From Eucommia ulmoides (taxonomy: Eukaryota; Streptophyta; Magnoliopsida; Garryales; Eucommiaceae), in the NCBI GenBank assembly GCA_016647705.1, contig CM028326.1, positions 22,769,901 through 22,833,900 of the forward strand: a DNA stretch of 64,000 bases, read 5' to 3'. The notes beneath the pieces were generated by a model. It was not told where the DNA came from and did no database searches. It was given only the letters and a program-made list of their open reading frames with translations. How positions within the stretch are numbered: position 1 is the first letter of the stretch; each line of letters begins with the position of its first letter. Below are positions 55,901-64,000 of the stretch, in pieces. A program made the translations under genes and the position numbers.

Positions 55901-58627
55901 GCAATTCAGCTAAATCTGTCATGAACTGTGAATTTGGAGCAAAAAGGAAAAAGTTAAGATCTTTTGGAGAAACCGCGTATGTCTGATTTACAAGAATGCC
56001 CCCCTGAAGATTCTTGGGCATTTCTTGCTCATCTTTCACCGATTGCATCAATTGGATCGATTCTTCGAAGCCAACTTGAGAAGGCGGTTCCTCCATGCAA
56101 TCCTCATAGTCGGAGAAGGTGGTGGATAACTCGGAAGAATCGTCATTTCTTGAATTTTCTTCATTTTTATTGAAAAACCTCTCTAGTCGGCCGGCAATTG
56201 CCTTGAGTAATTGTTTTCCTTCTACCATCTTTCGCGATGGATTATCGTGAGACGACTTGCACGTACCTTCCCAATCTCTAGAATTAGAAGTTTTAACACT
56301 TGGATGAACATAAAATAGGTCGTCACCCATTACGTCTTGGCCTCTACCATGCAGAGAAAGGGTGACAAGGATCTTTCCTGCATCCATTGTGTAAAATCAT
56401 TCATATATTTAGAGTACAAAGAACTTCTCATTACACAAACACATAAGAGAGAAGAGAACTAATGAAGATGTGGAAATTTTTATGGTCTAAAAGAATGAGA
56501 TAAAATATGACTACTGACCCTTTAACTAGCAAAAGAGCATAATTGCTGCAATTTCATGAATGCATGAATTTTTCTTAATAAAAAACAAACTATTCTCTCT
56601 TTTTCTTTTATCGTTCTTTTTACTAATTGTCAACTGATCTCCCCAAACCTAGCAATGCGAGAGCCTTGTGCACGAGGGTGCCCTTTCTTTTAACTAATTA
56701 TCGGCAGAAACAAAAATAGCCGACGCTAATTAAGTAGGACTAAAGCTTAATTGTTGAAGTTGTTGTATCGGCATAAACAAAAATATTTATTTGCATATAG
56801 AAATAGAACATTCAGGAGTATGAACCCTCTTCCAAGTTCCATCCTATTTCACAAGCAAAAGTCTTTACTCTCTTCAAGTGAGCTTGAGTTGCGACATGGC
56901 CCTTTAGTATACCATATTTTAAAAATCATAGTGTTAAAATTACCCCTTGGTGAGACTTGGAACAATGGTAATGGTTGTTCCATGGTGACCTGGAGATCAC
57001 AAGTTCAAATTTCGAAATATTCTCTTCGCATGCAATGGCAAGACTATGTATATTTGACTCTTCTCTCCGCATGCAATGGTAAGGCTGCGTATATTTGACT
57101 CTCCCATATCCAACAATAATTGAAGCCTTCATACACTGGGTTGTCATACATGTTTCTTCTCAATCTTCGATGTCCTACATTTTAAACCATCTCCAAGATT
57201 CTCCCTATACTAGATTTTAATTTAAAATAGGGAGAAATTAATTAAAAATGAAGCTCCAATATTACCTAAGTAAACTATTAGTTTACTCACTATTTTAGAG
57301 AAAGCGTATTTGGTTAGGACCTTATTTACTTCCCCATTTTCTCTTTCCTCCTACTTATCTCTATCTCTCTCCATACATTCCATATATTTTTAATATATTA
57401 AATAATATATAATACTAAAAAAATAATATTTTTTTGTTAAAATAGGAAATACTGTTGGAGCAAATTACTTTATATTTCTCTATTTGATTAATTTTATTCC
57501 ATATTATGACAATAATTTGGAATGTAATAGTTAACAGCCAAATGAACCAATATATTGAAGTCTTTAAAATTACGAAGTTCAATCACAGTGGCATGGTTTT
57601 TAAAATCGAAGGTAATGTATTCCATGTGCAATGGCATTACTCCAATTGTTTATCCCTTCATTCTAGTCTATAAAGTTGCATTTAATAGGCTGGAATGAAA
57701 TGACAATAGAATTAGAATTAATATGGTAATAGAATAAATGGTCATTACCATTCCTATATTTGGTAACAAAAGAAATTACATGTGGTATTGGAATGACATC
57801 AAATGACAAAAATGATTCTTGATTTGGGGATTTTTGGCTGAAACACCTGAAATAAATTCTAGGATAATATTGTTACCAAACGCGATTCTATTTCTAGTAC
57901 AAAAAAAAAATTAACGTTACCAAACGCAATTCTGTTCTCAGCAGGAAACAAATTCTCAACCCAATCCATCCTAGTTGGGTTAAGAAAAGTAGGAACACTA
58001 ACCAAATACCACCTTAATGATTAAAACCTTAATTGAGATTAACAAATACCAAGTTTATCTTGGTATTGGTTAATTCCATATTTTGTGGGATTAAGAAATT
58101 ATTGATAATGGGAATGATATTTAATCCTGTATACCAAACGTAGAAATGAAACATAGAATTGAAATGGCAATATCCCGTGTACCAAACGCAGCCTAAAGGT
58201 TACTCATTGTACAAATGTGAACAGAACATAACAGAACAGAAAAATGAGCACAAAAATAACGGGAACAGAGACACTAACCACAGTCTTTTCTCACTGATTT
58301 CAAATGCTTGGGCTTCTCAAGAGAAAACCAAGTCGGCGGCAAGCTCTGGTGCTCTTCTGCAGACACTGACCAAACCGGAATCCGAACTCGCCCCACTAAA
58401 TCTCGAGACCCGTTGAAGAACCCGGATTCATCGTTGTGGTGATTAACAGAGAGAACGAGTTCTTCCTCCAAATCATGGACCCTGAACACGAACTCCTCGT
58501 TCCAAACTGGGTTTTGGGTTCCCCTTAAAACCCTTGTCTTAGATTTGAACTTACCCACCTGAATCTTCACGTACGAGTCCTTTACCGCCAAATCCCTCCC
58601 CTCCAATACGTACACGTAGAGCTTCAT
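49952..58627 (-). CDS. C2 and GRAM domain-containing protein (At5g50170-like), 9 exons
   Basis: Predicted membrane-associated lipid-binding protein of 1012 residues; the family (C2-VASt-C2-GRAM-VASt) has about 1020. Exons: 58279-58627, 55178-56377, 54904-55086, 53350-53633, 53129-53245, 52429-52691, 51498-51672, 50837-51109, 49952-50146. All introns are GT-AG, phases agree and the sum is 3039 bases. First C2, residues 1-100 (MKLYVYVLEGRDLAVKDSYV), has a shortened calcium loop. First VASt is about 240-405 and hydrophobic helices about 445-510. Second C2 is about 525-640 with DSEGCPDPYVVF and DVEVFDFDGPFD, which keep calcium-type Asp. GRAM is about 680-790 (STFQKLFGLPPEEFLISDFS, FFFLWEDIEDIQILPP). 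Second VASt is about 850-1005. VASt domains of related proteins bind sterols, and a lipid-transfer or membrane-contact role is inference. Motifs such as GAKSQDDEGRL and IMEKSG-like favour At5g50170 over At1g03370. A frame open upstream to 58834 offers an alternative start, but the TATA position and family favour 58627. Confidence 0.93.
50339..50731 (-). mobile_element. TRIM-like element in intron 8
   Basis: Direct repeats 50430-50512 and 50649-50731 share CTCATGA..GAGA, CTCRCACTTATAAC and TGACCACCA blocks and end in CCAACA (minus strand TGTTGG). A tRNA-Met-type primer site (CTCTGATACTA, 50601-50611) lies between them. An inverted copy of the same repeat end occupies 50339-50420 (TGTTGAGTTTATCTCACATC). 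The size and lack of coding fit a terminal-repeat retrotransposon in miniature. Confidence 0.65.
51908..52331 (-). mobile_element. TRIM-like element in intron 6
   Basis: Terminal repeats of about 100-120 bp (51908-52010 and about 52210-52331) share CCCAATGGGC, CAAAAGACGCCTTGTAAGAG and GTGRGATTCAACA. On the minus strand they start TGTTGAATC. A primer-site match (minus strand TGGTATCATAGCC, 52208-52196) lies inside the 5' repeat. The interior repeats the word GATTCAACATGCCCCCTCAC. No coding region. Confidence 0.7.
53955..54070 (-). repeat. Au-like SINE fragment in intron 3
   Basis: Plus-strand CAGTCCAATGCACCAGAGCT, GGGGTTTGGGAAGAG and AAATCCGTGACCT are, in order, the landmarks of an Au-type SINE (reverse complement), degraded by substitutions. 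Confidence 0.55.
54098..54295 (-). repeat. RTE-type LINE 3' end in intron 3
   Basis: Minus-strand frame reads IIRIDLKTLNMTEGMTMD, a stop, then SLWRKRIHVADPT before a CTTAAGTGAGACAAAGCC tail and TTGTTGTGG. The R-I-H-V-A-D-P-T end and the GCTGACCCTACTTAAGTGAG tail are typical of plant RTE LINEs. It is truncated at its 5' side. Confidence 0.7.
56645..56770. repeat. Rearranged Au-like SINE fragment in intron 1
   Basis: GCGAGAGCCTTGTGCACGAG is a SINE body segment. After about 45 bp of other sequence, ATAGCCGACGCTAATTAAGT and TTGTTGAAGTTGTTG resemble the SINE 3' end. Confidence 0.5.
56945..57145 (+). repeat. Au-like SINE with tRNA-type head in intron 1
   Basis: CTTGGAACAATGGTAATGGT corresponds to the A box region and GAGATCACAAGTTCAAATTT to the B box. 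A duplicated CGCATGCAATGG..AAGRCTRYGTATATTTGACTC segment follows, then an ACACTGGGTTGTC end. The order matches an Au SINE on the plus strand, with an internal duplication of about 50 bp. Confidence 0.65.
57146..58278. other. Intron 1 remainder
   Basis: AT-rich. It contains several TACCAAACGCRATTCTRTT words (57880-57930, 58130-58190) and GGTAATGGAATG-like patterns that suggest an old MITE, but its ends could not be placed. No exon signal. Confidence 0.45.
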
Positions 58628-58852
58628 CCCGGTATAAAAATGGCGGAATTTGAAAAGGGTTTGTGCCAAAAAAGGAAAAGCGGTGTTCTTGTCGTGGGTG
58701 TGGCGGTTGTTGTATGGGGAAGGGGGAAAAGATTGCGAATGAAGCCATGAAGAAACGTGGGTGCGAGTGGAAAGTGACACGGAGGAGGATTGGGATAGTT
58801 TCCAGAGAGTAGAGAGAGAGGGAGTCGGCTGCAAAAGACTTCGCGGAAGTGA

Positions 58853-58862
58853 ATATATTATA
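58853..58862 (-). promoter_or_regulatory. TATA-like box of the C2-GRAM gene
   Basis: Minus-strand TATAATATAT lies 226 bp upstream of the chosen ATG. A transcription start about 30 bp downstream would be near 58825, giving a leader of roughly 200 bases and leaving the in-frame ATG at 58834 untranscribed or at the very 5' end. Confidence 0.5.
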
Positions 58863-58897
58863 CGTTTTGGTCATTGATCCATGCTCAGCTATAATTA

Positions 58898-59125
58898 AGG
58901 GTTAATAACACTTTAACTCCTATAGTTTTGTCAATTTGTACTTTATTCCTCTATAGTTTAAAAATCGTCACTTACCTCCTGTGGTCAGATATTTGTTGCA
59001 CTTACCCCCTACATCAGGGGTAAGTGGTTTGAAAATCTAATCACAAAGGGGTAAGTGGCGATTTTCAAACCACATGAAGTAAGTGCAAATTGGTCAAATT
59101 ACAGGGGATAAAGTTTAATTAATCC
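58898..59125. mobile_element. 228-bp MITE in the proximal promoter
   Basis: Nearly the whole element is an inverted repeat: GTTAATAACACTTTAACTCC and TTTAAAAATCGTCACTTACC on the left pair with the reverse complement of GGATAAAGTTTAATTAATCC and GGGTAAGTGGCGATTTTCAA on the right. TATAATTA flanks both sides (58890-58897 and 59126-59133). The 8-bp duplication suggests a hAT-type or Mutator-type MITE. Confidence 0.85.
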
Positions 59126-59133
59126 TATAATTA

Positions 59134-60152
59134 TTGGTTATGGGCGTTGTGGTCTTGATTTCCATTGAAATTTTGAATTTTTGGTTAGGGATGCCACTGG
59201 TTCGGTTTCGATCCGATTTCGTATAAAACCAAAATCAAAATCTAGGGTTGTGCAAAGTTTTCCGTAACTCGCGAACCCGCCTTGCTCCACCCGTTTTGAA
59301 CCCGAAAATAGCTTGCCCAAATTGAACCGCCATCCAAATGGGCCTATTTTCTTCAACCTGTAAGGCCTATGGGCGGATTGTTGGCCTATTGATTACAACC
59401 GTGGGTTAAACCGCCCCGCTCGTTCACTGGAGAGACTTTAGGCTTAGTGTTTCTGACTTTGTGTTTCAATCCCCATTTTCGCGATTTCGCGGCGCCGAAC
59501 ATCTTCCTCTTCCTTCTCGAAGATTCAATCCCCAAAATCGATTGAACTTTCCATATTTACTGCAGCTAGGTGAAACTTTCCATAGTTTTACATGATTACA
59601 TCCTCTTCTTCCTCTTCCTTTTCGAAGTCCGAAAACGCCCTAGGTCTATATATTCACAGCAGCTCGCCAAAACTGAAACCATTGGAACCTAATTTGAAGG
59701 TGCGATTTCATATCCCCAAATCGAGTTCACCACCACTCGCCGTCGGTTGGTTCGCAGGCTCCATAGCCACTGTTCACAATCCACGAGTGGATCGACGCTG
59801 GAATGTCTCAAGTTCAAGGGCAGGCATCACAAACATGTACCAATCTTAGAGTTCGCAATTCATCAAATGCTTGTTTGTTTTGTTTTGTTTTTTTGTTTTT
59901 TTTTCTGGATTTTGAGTTGTGTTTCTGGTTTATGAGTAACAGACTATACTGAGGAATTGATGTTTGTTTTCTTCAATCCTCTTCTTGTTACAATTCAAAA
60001 AATGCATTAATTAGATTTGTAACCCAATAGTGTTTTGTTCTAGTGTTAGATCTGAATTCCAGTGTATGAATTTTTGAAACTTGTTCTACTGTTAGATCTT
60101 TTTGAATTCTATATGTTCTATATATATCCAGTGTTGATATGAAATTTGATAT

Positions 60153-60199
<47 letters not shown>

Positions 60200-60449
60200 T
60201 ATATATGCAGTGTTGGTATGAAATTTGATATACATATGTTCTATATCTATCTATCTATATATATATGCACCGTTGATATGAAATATGATATACATATGTT
60301 CTATATTGTTCTGATCCAGAATTCTATTAAGCCAGAAATCCAATCTTTGTATATATATCCAGAATTCCAATCTTTGTATGTATTCAAAATTCCAATCTTT
60401 GTTTATATTTATTTTTATTTTGCTTATCTTTGTCTATATTTTTTTAGTG
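59134..60449. other. Intergenic region, possible unrecognised 5' exon, tandem repeats
   Basis: 59400-59850 is less AT-rich and has a plus-strand frame of 85 residues (59592-59849) starting MITSSSSSSFSKSENALGLY, Ser-rich, without a recognised domain. It may be the 5' end of a lost gene or a chance frame. 60100-60310 holds (CT)n (60155-60184), TA runs and three copies of a GTTGATATGAAATTTGATAT-type unit. No further gene signal. Confidence 0.4.
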
Positions 60450-61017
60450 ATGGACACTACGATAACGGATGAAGTGAAAGTGGACAATCTGAATGAGAAT
60501 GTTGATTTGCAACCGCCAATTTTCCCTAAAAGTACGGTACGTAAGAGAAAAATTTCTGATATATGGGATCATTTTGATAAGCTTAAAATAGGGAGTGAAC
60601 CGAAACTATCGTGTAAATATGGTAAAAAGGTTTACAGTGCTAATTCAAAGGTTCATAGTACAAATAGTTTAAAAAATCACTTGCCTAACTATCCTAAATA
60701 TCCATATAGAGAACAACTTAAGGGGCAAGCAATATTAGGTTTTAAACCTAAAAAAGATTGTGAAGAGGGTGTTTAACTTATCGCATTAAGTTTTAGTCAA
60801 GAGGCTACTAGAAATGCTCTTGCGGAGATGATCATAACTGATGAGTTGCCTTTCAGATTTGTGAAAAATTATGGATTTAGAAGGTTTTGTTATGCTGTGC
60901 AACCAAAATGGTTACACATTCATTCTCGATACACAATTGCTCGCGATATGGTAAAGATTTTTGATGTAGAAAGAGAAAAATTGAGAAATTTTTTAAAAGG
61001 TTGTAGGGTATGTTTGA

Positions 61018-62646
61018 TAGTAGCGTGTAAATACGCCGCTACTTTTACTCGCAAGTATACGAGGTCAAGTTTTAGTAAAGGTGTGGAGAGTAAGGGTATC
61101 GTGTCCACAGGGATTGGTTGTGATTATTATTGAGTACCGTAATTGTCATGACTTAACTTTATCTAGGTGAAAAGGAATGTATATAAAATTAATATAAACT
61201 AATACTAAAATACTAATTAAACTATACTAATATGAGATGTTTAGGGAAAGTATTGCCTAGGGATTAACTTTTGTTTATAAAAATGTGTTTGGTCTCGTTT
61301 TAGTTTACGTTAACGGCGTTTGACTTATCCGACAATCTCAGTTCGTAAACTCCCCCGCCACCTCTCTCGAGTGTAAGATGAGGGATATAACGCAACTTCG
61401 TGTCAACGAAAAAGTCTCTCTCAACGTCTGAATGACCCTAGGTCACGTGAGTCTCGCCCCAACGTCATTGATTGCACACAATCCAACTCCTGACCGGGTT
61501 ATTGGATCGTCGCGTTGTGTTTACCTTATCGACAATCTCAATTCTAAAACTCCACCGCTACCTCTCCCGAGTGTAAGATGGGGGAATACATGATTTCGAG
61601 TCAACGAAAAAGTCCCCCTCAACATCTTAACGACCCTAGGTCACGTGAGTCTCGCCCCAACGTCATTGATTGTCCACAATCCAACTCCCTCCCGAGTTAT
61701 TGGATTGTTGCGTTGTTTACCCTAGTTCGAATCCGGGGTTACCTCTTCCTAGTGTCAAACCCCATATTCTCGATATATCTATCTAAGCATGATAAACAAA
61801 AAATACGACAAACACAATTAAAATAATGAAGAACAACCGCTAACTAAACACAAACTCAACAAAACAACATTTTCATAAATATATTAATCCCTAGACAAAA
61901 ACCTATTTAGCTCATGGCCATAGCCGGTTATACAATATAAATAGAGCTAAACATGCTCAAACAACAATCCTAAGTTAAGAAATAAAAGAAGGAACAAGAG
62001 AAACTTAGTCTAGTCCGAAGATTTATCAGTAAAAACGTTTCAAGATCGCTCCCCTTTCTTGGCAACATGATCTTGTCCTTAGGATTTGAATGAGCACTCC
62101 TAAAACCTCTCTCTAAAATATACTAAGTCCTATGGAGCTCTAATGGCCGGAAGAGAGGAGATGAAGGGGTATAAATAGGAAAAATATCTAAATAAATATC
62201 TAAATCTGTGCAGAGGTGACCGCCGCGCCGCGGCGGTGGAAGGTCGGTTAGATTATCGCCATGGCTATCATTTGATCGCCACAGCGATGGAACAGTGGCT
62301 TTACTCTCTATATTTTGTACGTCGCAACGGTGGTTTCTGCTCTGCGGCGGTGAATTTACAGAGAGTTTGGGCTGGCTCTGAAGTTTGACCGCCGCAATGG
62401 TGGTTTGGTCACCGTGGCGGTGGCTGCAGGTTCTGAATTTCATTTTCTTTACCATTTTTTCACCGTTCTTCCACTGTCTTTGATCCGATGTGATCGTTTT
62501 TTATTCGTTTTCATACCATTTCACCTCAAACCCCTGATTTAGTACAAAAAGAATAAAAATACATTAAAATATATTAAAATGTACTAAACATATTTGAAAA
62601 CTAACAACGTTCAGATTGAAAATAGATAGGTAATTTACACTTATCA
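61018..62646 (-). mobile_element. Athila-like solo LTR inside the hAT gene
   Basis: Minus-strand start TGATAAGTGTAAATTACCTA and end TTTACACGCTACTA match the LTR family at 530 and 7738. TTFlank TTTGA is duplicated perfectly (61013-61017 and 62647-62651). The 1629-bp length exceeds the relatives by about 200 bp because of the internal duplication at 61325-61735. GC-rich palindrome copies occur at 62218-62430, the best near 62218-62242 (CCGCCGCGCCGCGGCGGTGG). No internal element sequence is present. Confidence 0.87.
61325..61735. repeat. Tandem duplication of about 200 bp in the solo LTR
   Basis: Two consecutive copies contain ATCGACAATCTCA-like, CTCCMCCGCYACCTCTC, GAGTGTAAGATG, GTCAACGAAAAAGTC and GACCCTAGGTCACGTGAGTC. 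The other LTRs of the family have a single copy of this region. Confidence 0.85.
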
Positions 62647-63828
62647 TTTGACTACAGACACATGGACGTCTATTCAAAATTTAAATTATATGTGTTTGGT
62701 GTTTTATTTTCCAGATGATGATTGGAAACTCCAAAAAAGAATATTGAATTTTTGCGTTGTTGACGATCATAAGGGAGAGACTATTGGTAAGATGATTAAA
62801 AATTGTTTGCTTGAATAGGGAATTGAGGGATTTTTCACGTTAACGGTGGATAATGCTAGTTCAAATAATCTTACCATTAAATTTTTGCAAAAGGTGACAA
62901 AAAAATGGAAATGTACAATTTTAGGTCACGAGCTCTTACATATGAGATGTTATGCTTACATCTTAAATTTGATAGTGGTAGAAGGGTTAAAAGAATTAGA
63001 TGATTCTATTCAAAGGGTTCGGGGAGCAATAAGATATGTAAAATCTTCCCCTAGTCGACTCCAATCTTTCTTGAAATGTGTCAATACGTTGAAAATTGAG
63101 TCTAAGAGTCTTTTATGCCTTGATGTGCAAACACGGTGGAATTCCACCTACAACATGTTAGATTCTACTGAGAAGTTTGAAAAGGCATTTGAAAGATTAG
63201 ACACTGAGGAGCCTAGATTTCATGCTTATTTTCTCGAAAAAGATATGAGTGATATAACTAGATCTCCGCCGAATGAGGAAGATTGGGCAAGATGTCGTGC
63301 ATTTGTTAAATTTTTTAAACTTTTTTACGAGGTAATGAAACATTTTCTGGTACTTTGTATGTTACTTTGAACTCGTTTTTCGATGAGATTTTTAAATTCG
63401 AAACACAATTGAACGCTTAATCTTGAATCAAGATAATGGGGCGGCTAAAATGGCGTTGAATATGAAATCGAAATTTGACAAATATTGGGGAAATAAGGAC
63501 AAGATCACTGTTATTTTGTATGTGGCTGTTTTGTTGGATCCAAGTAAGAAGATTTCATATCTCCAATTTTGTTTTTCGAAAATGTATGCTATTGAGATTG
63601 CAAACTCATTGATTGAAAATGTAAGATTGTTATAAATTGATTATATGAAGGCTATACTTCTATGGAGTCAATAAGATCGCAAGTTGGAACTAAGGGTTGG
63701 AGTGGTCCGAGCGGGAGTGGGGATGTGGCATCTACGTCAATTGTGGATCTAGATTTTATGGATGAAGATCCACATAAGTTAATTGTTTCCCAATTTGAGA
63801 GTTTTATGGAAGGAAAAATGGATATTTT

Positions 63829-63851
63829 GGGGGGGGGGGGGGGGGGGGGGG
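63829..63851. repeat. Run of 23 G
   Basis: An uninterrupted G homopolymer inside the hAT C-terminal coding region, followed by TAAGTCTAATGTAG. Its length may be unreliable in the assembly. Confidence 0.9.
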
Positions 63852-64000
63852 TAAGTCTAATGTAGAAAAGTATTTAAATGAATTAACTGAAAACAATAAG
63901 GATGAAATTTTTGATATTTTGGGCTTGTGGAAGGTTAACGATAATAGATATAAAGTATTGTCTTTGGTTGTTCGTGATGTATTGGTTGTTCCTGTGTAAA

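Larger units (their letters stand above)
60450..63998 (+). pseudogene. hAT transposase (RICESLEEPER-type), interrupted by a solo LTR
   Basis: The N-terminal frame 60450-60776 (MDTTITDEVKVDNL start) carries a BED-like segment SDIWDHFDKLK, then CKYGKKVYSANSK, where the second zinc Cys is missing. After a stop at 60774, EATRNALAEM and LPFRFVKNYGFRRFC continue to 61017. Beyond the LTR, TTDTWTSIQNLNYM, a TAG at 62815-62817, LTVDNASSNN, CYAYILNLIVVEGLKELDDS and TRWNSTYNMLDSTEKFEKAF (DUF4413 region) follow. After a shift comes SKFDKYWGNKDK, then a run of 23 G and NVEKYLNELTENN..FDILGLWK and VLSLVVRDVLVVPV, the hAT dimerisation end, stopping at 63998. At least four disruptions. TIRs were not found. 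Confidence 0.85.

Noticed and set aside
56945-57030. Possible tRNA gene from A and B box-like motifs
   Set aside because: No cloverleaf or anticodon arm could be drawn. The following sequence matches an Au-type SINE, whose head is tRNA-derived.
59592-59849. 85-residue Ser-rich frame as a confirmed gene
   Set aside because: No domain, no convincing splice structure or following exon. Kept only as a possibility in the intergenic entry.

Overview
The window looks like nuclear DNA of a flowering plant, most likely a eudicot. It holds one intact host gene with nine exons and GT-AG introns, set in AT-rich DNA packed with plant-type transposable elements. I recognise Tat, Athila-like and Tekay Ty3/gypsy elements, Ty1/copia with SIRE-like LTRs, a Helitron, a foldback MULE, hAT, TRIMs, an RTE-type LINE end and Au-like SINEs. 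The species cannot be named from the sequence.

Layout. Positions 1-18922 are a minus-strand Tat-clade Ty3/gypsy element whose 3' part lies beyond the left edge. Its pol is cut by four insertions: an Athila-like solo LTR (530-1891), a Tekay-like solo LTR (1900-4653), a SIRE-like solo LTR (5403-7547) and a complete non-autonomous LTR element (7738-14879, target duplication GTCAG). From 18939 to 32031 a second SIRE-like solo LTR is split by a coding-poor Ty3/gypsy LTR element (20420-31521). That element carries a Helitron in its 3' LTR (21567-25032) and a foldback MULE with a satellite-like core (27013-29597, 10-bp duplication AGTTCTATAG) in its interior. From 32058 to 47764 a short TIR element contains a Ty1/copia element (32470-47384), which contains a full-length Tekay-type element (34123-44368, duplication ATTAA). 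I see nothing coding at 47773-49847.

The one host gene runs on the minus strand from 58627 to 49952. It encodes a predicted 1012-residue C2-VASt-C2-GRAM-VASt protein resembling Arabidopsis At5g50170. All exon phases join and the exons sum to 3039 bases. Its introns hold two TRIM-like elements, SINE and LINE fragments, and a 228-bp MITE lies about 36 bp upstream of its TATA-like box. From 60450 to the right edge is a degenerate plus-strand hAT transposase interrupted by another Athila-like solo LTR (61018-62646, duplication TTTGA).

The least ordinary content is the Athila-like family seen at three loci (530, 7738, 61018). It carries arrays of GC-rich palindromes with the core ACCGCC-N2-GGCGGT in its LTRs and interior, has a tRNA-Asp primer site, carries a duplicated polypurine tract, and encodes a plant-transposon-type ORF but no recognisable polymerase. 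All boundaries, duplications and domain calls were made by eye. No database search was run.
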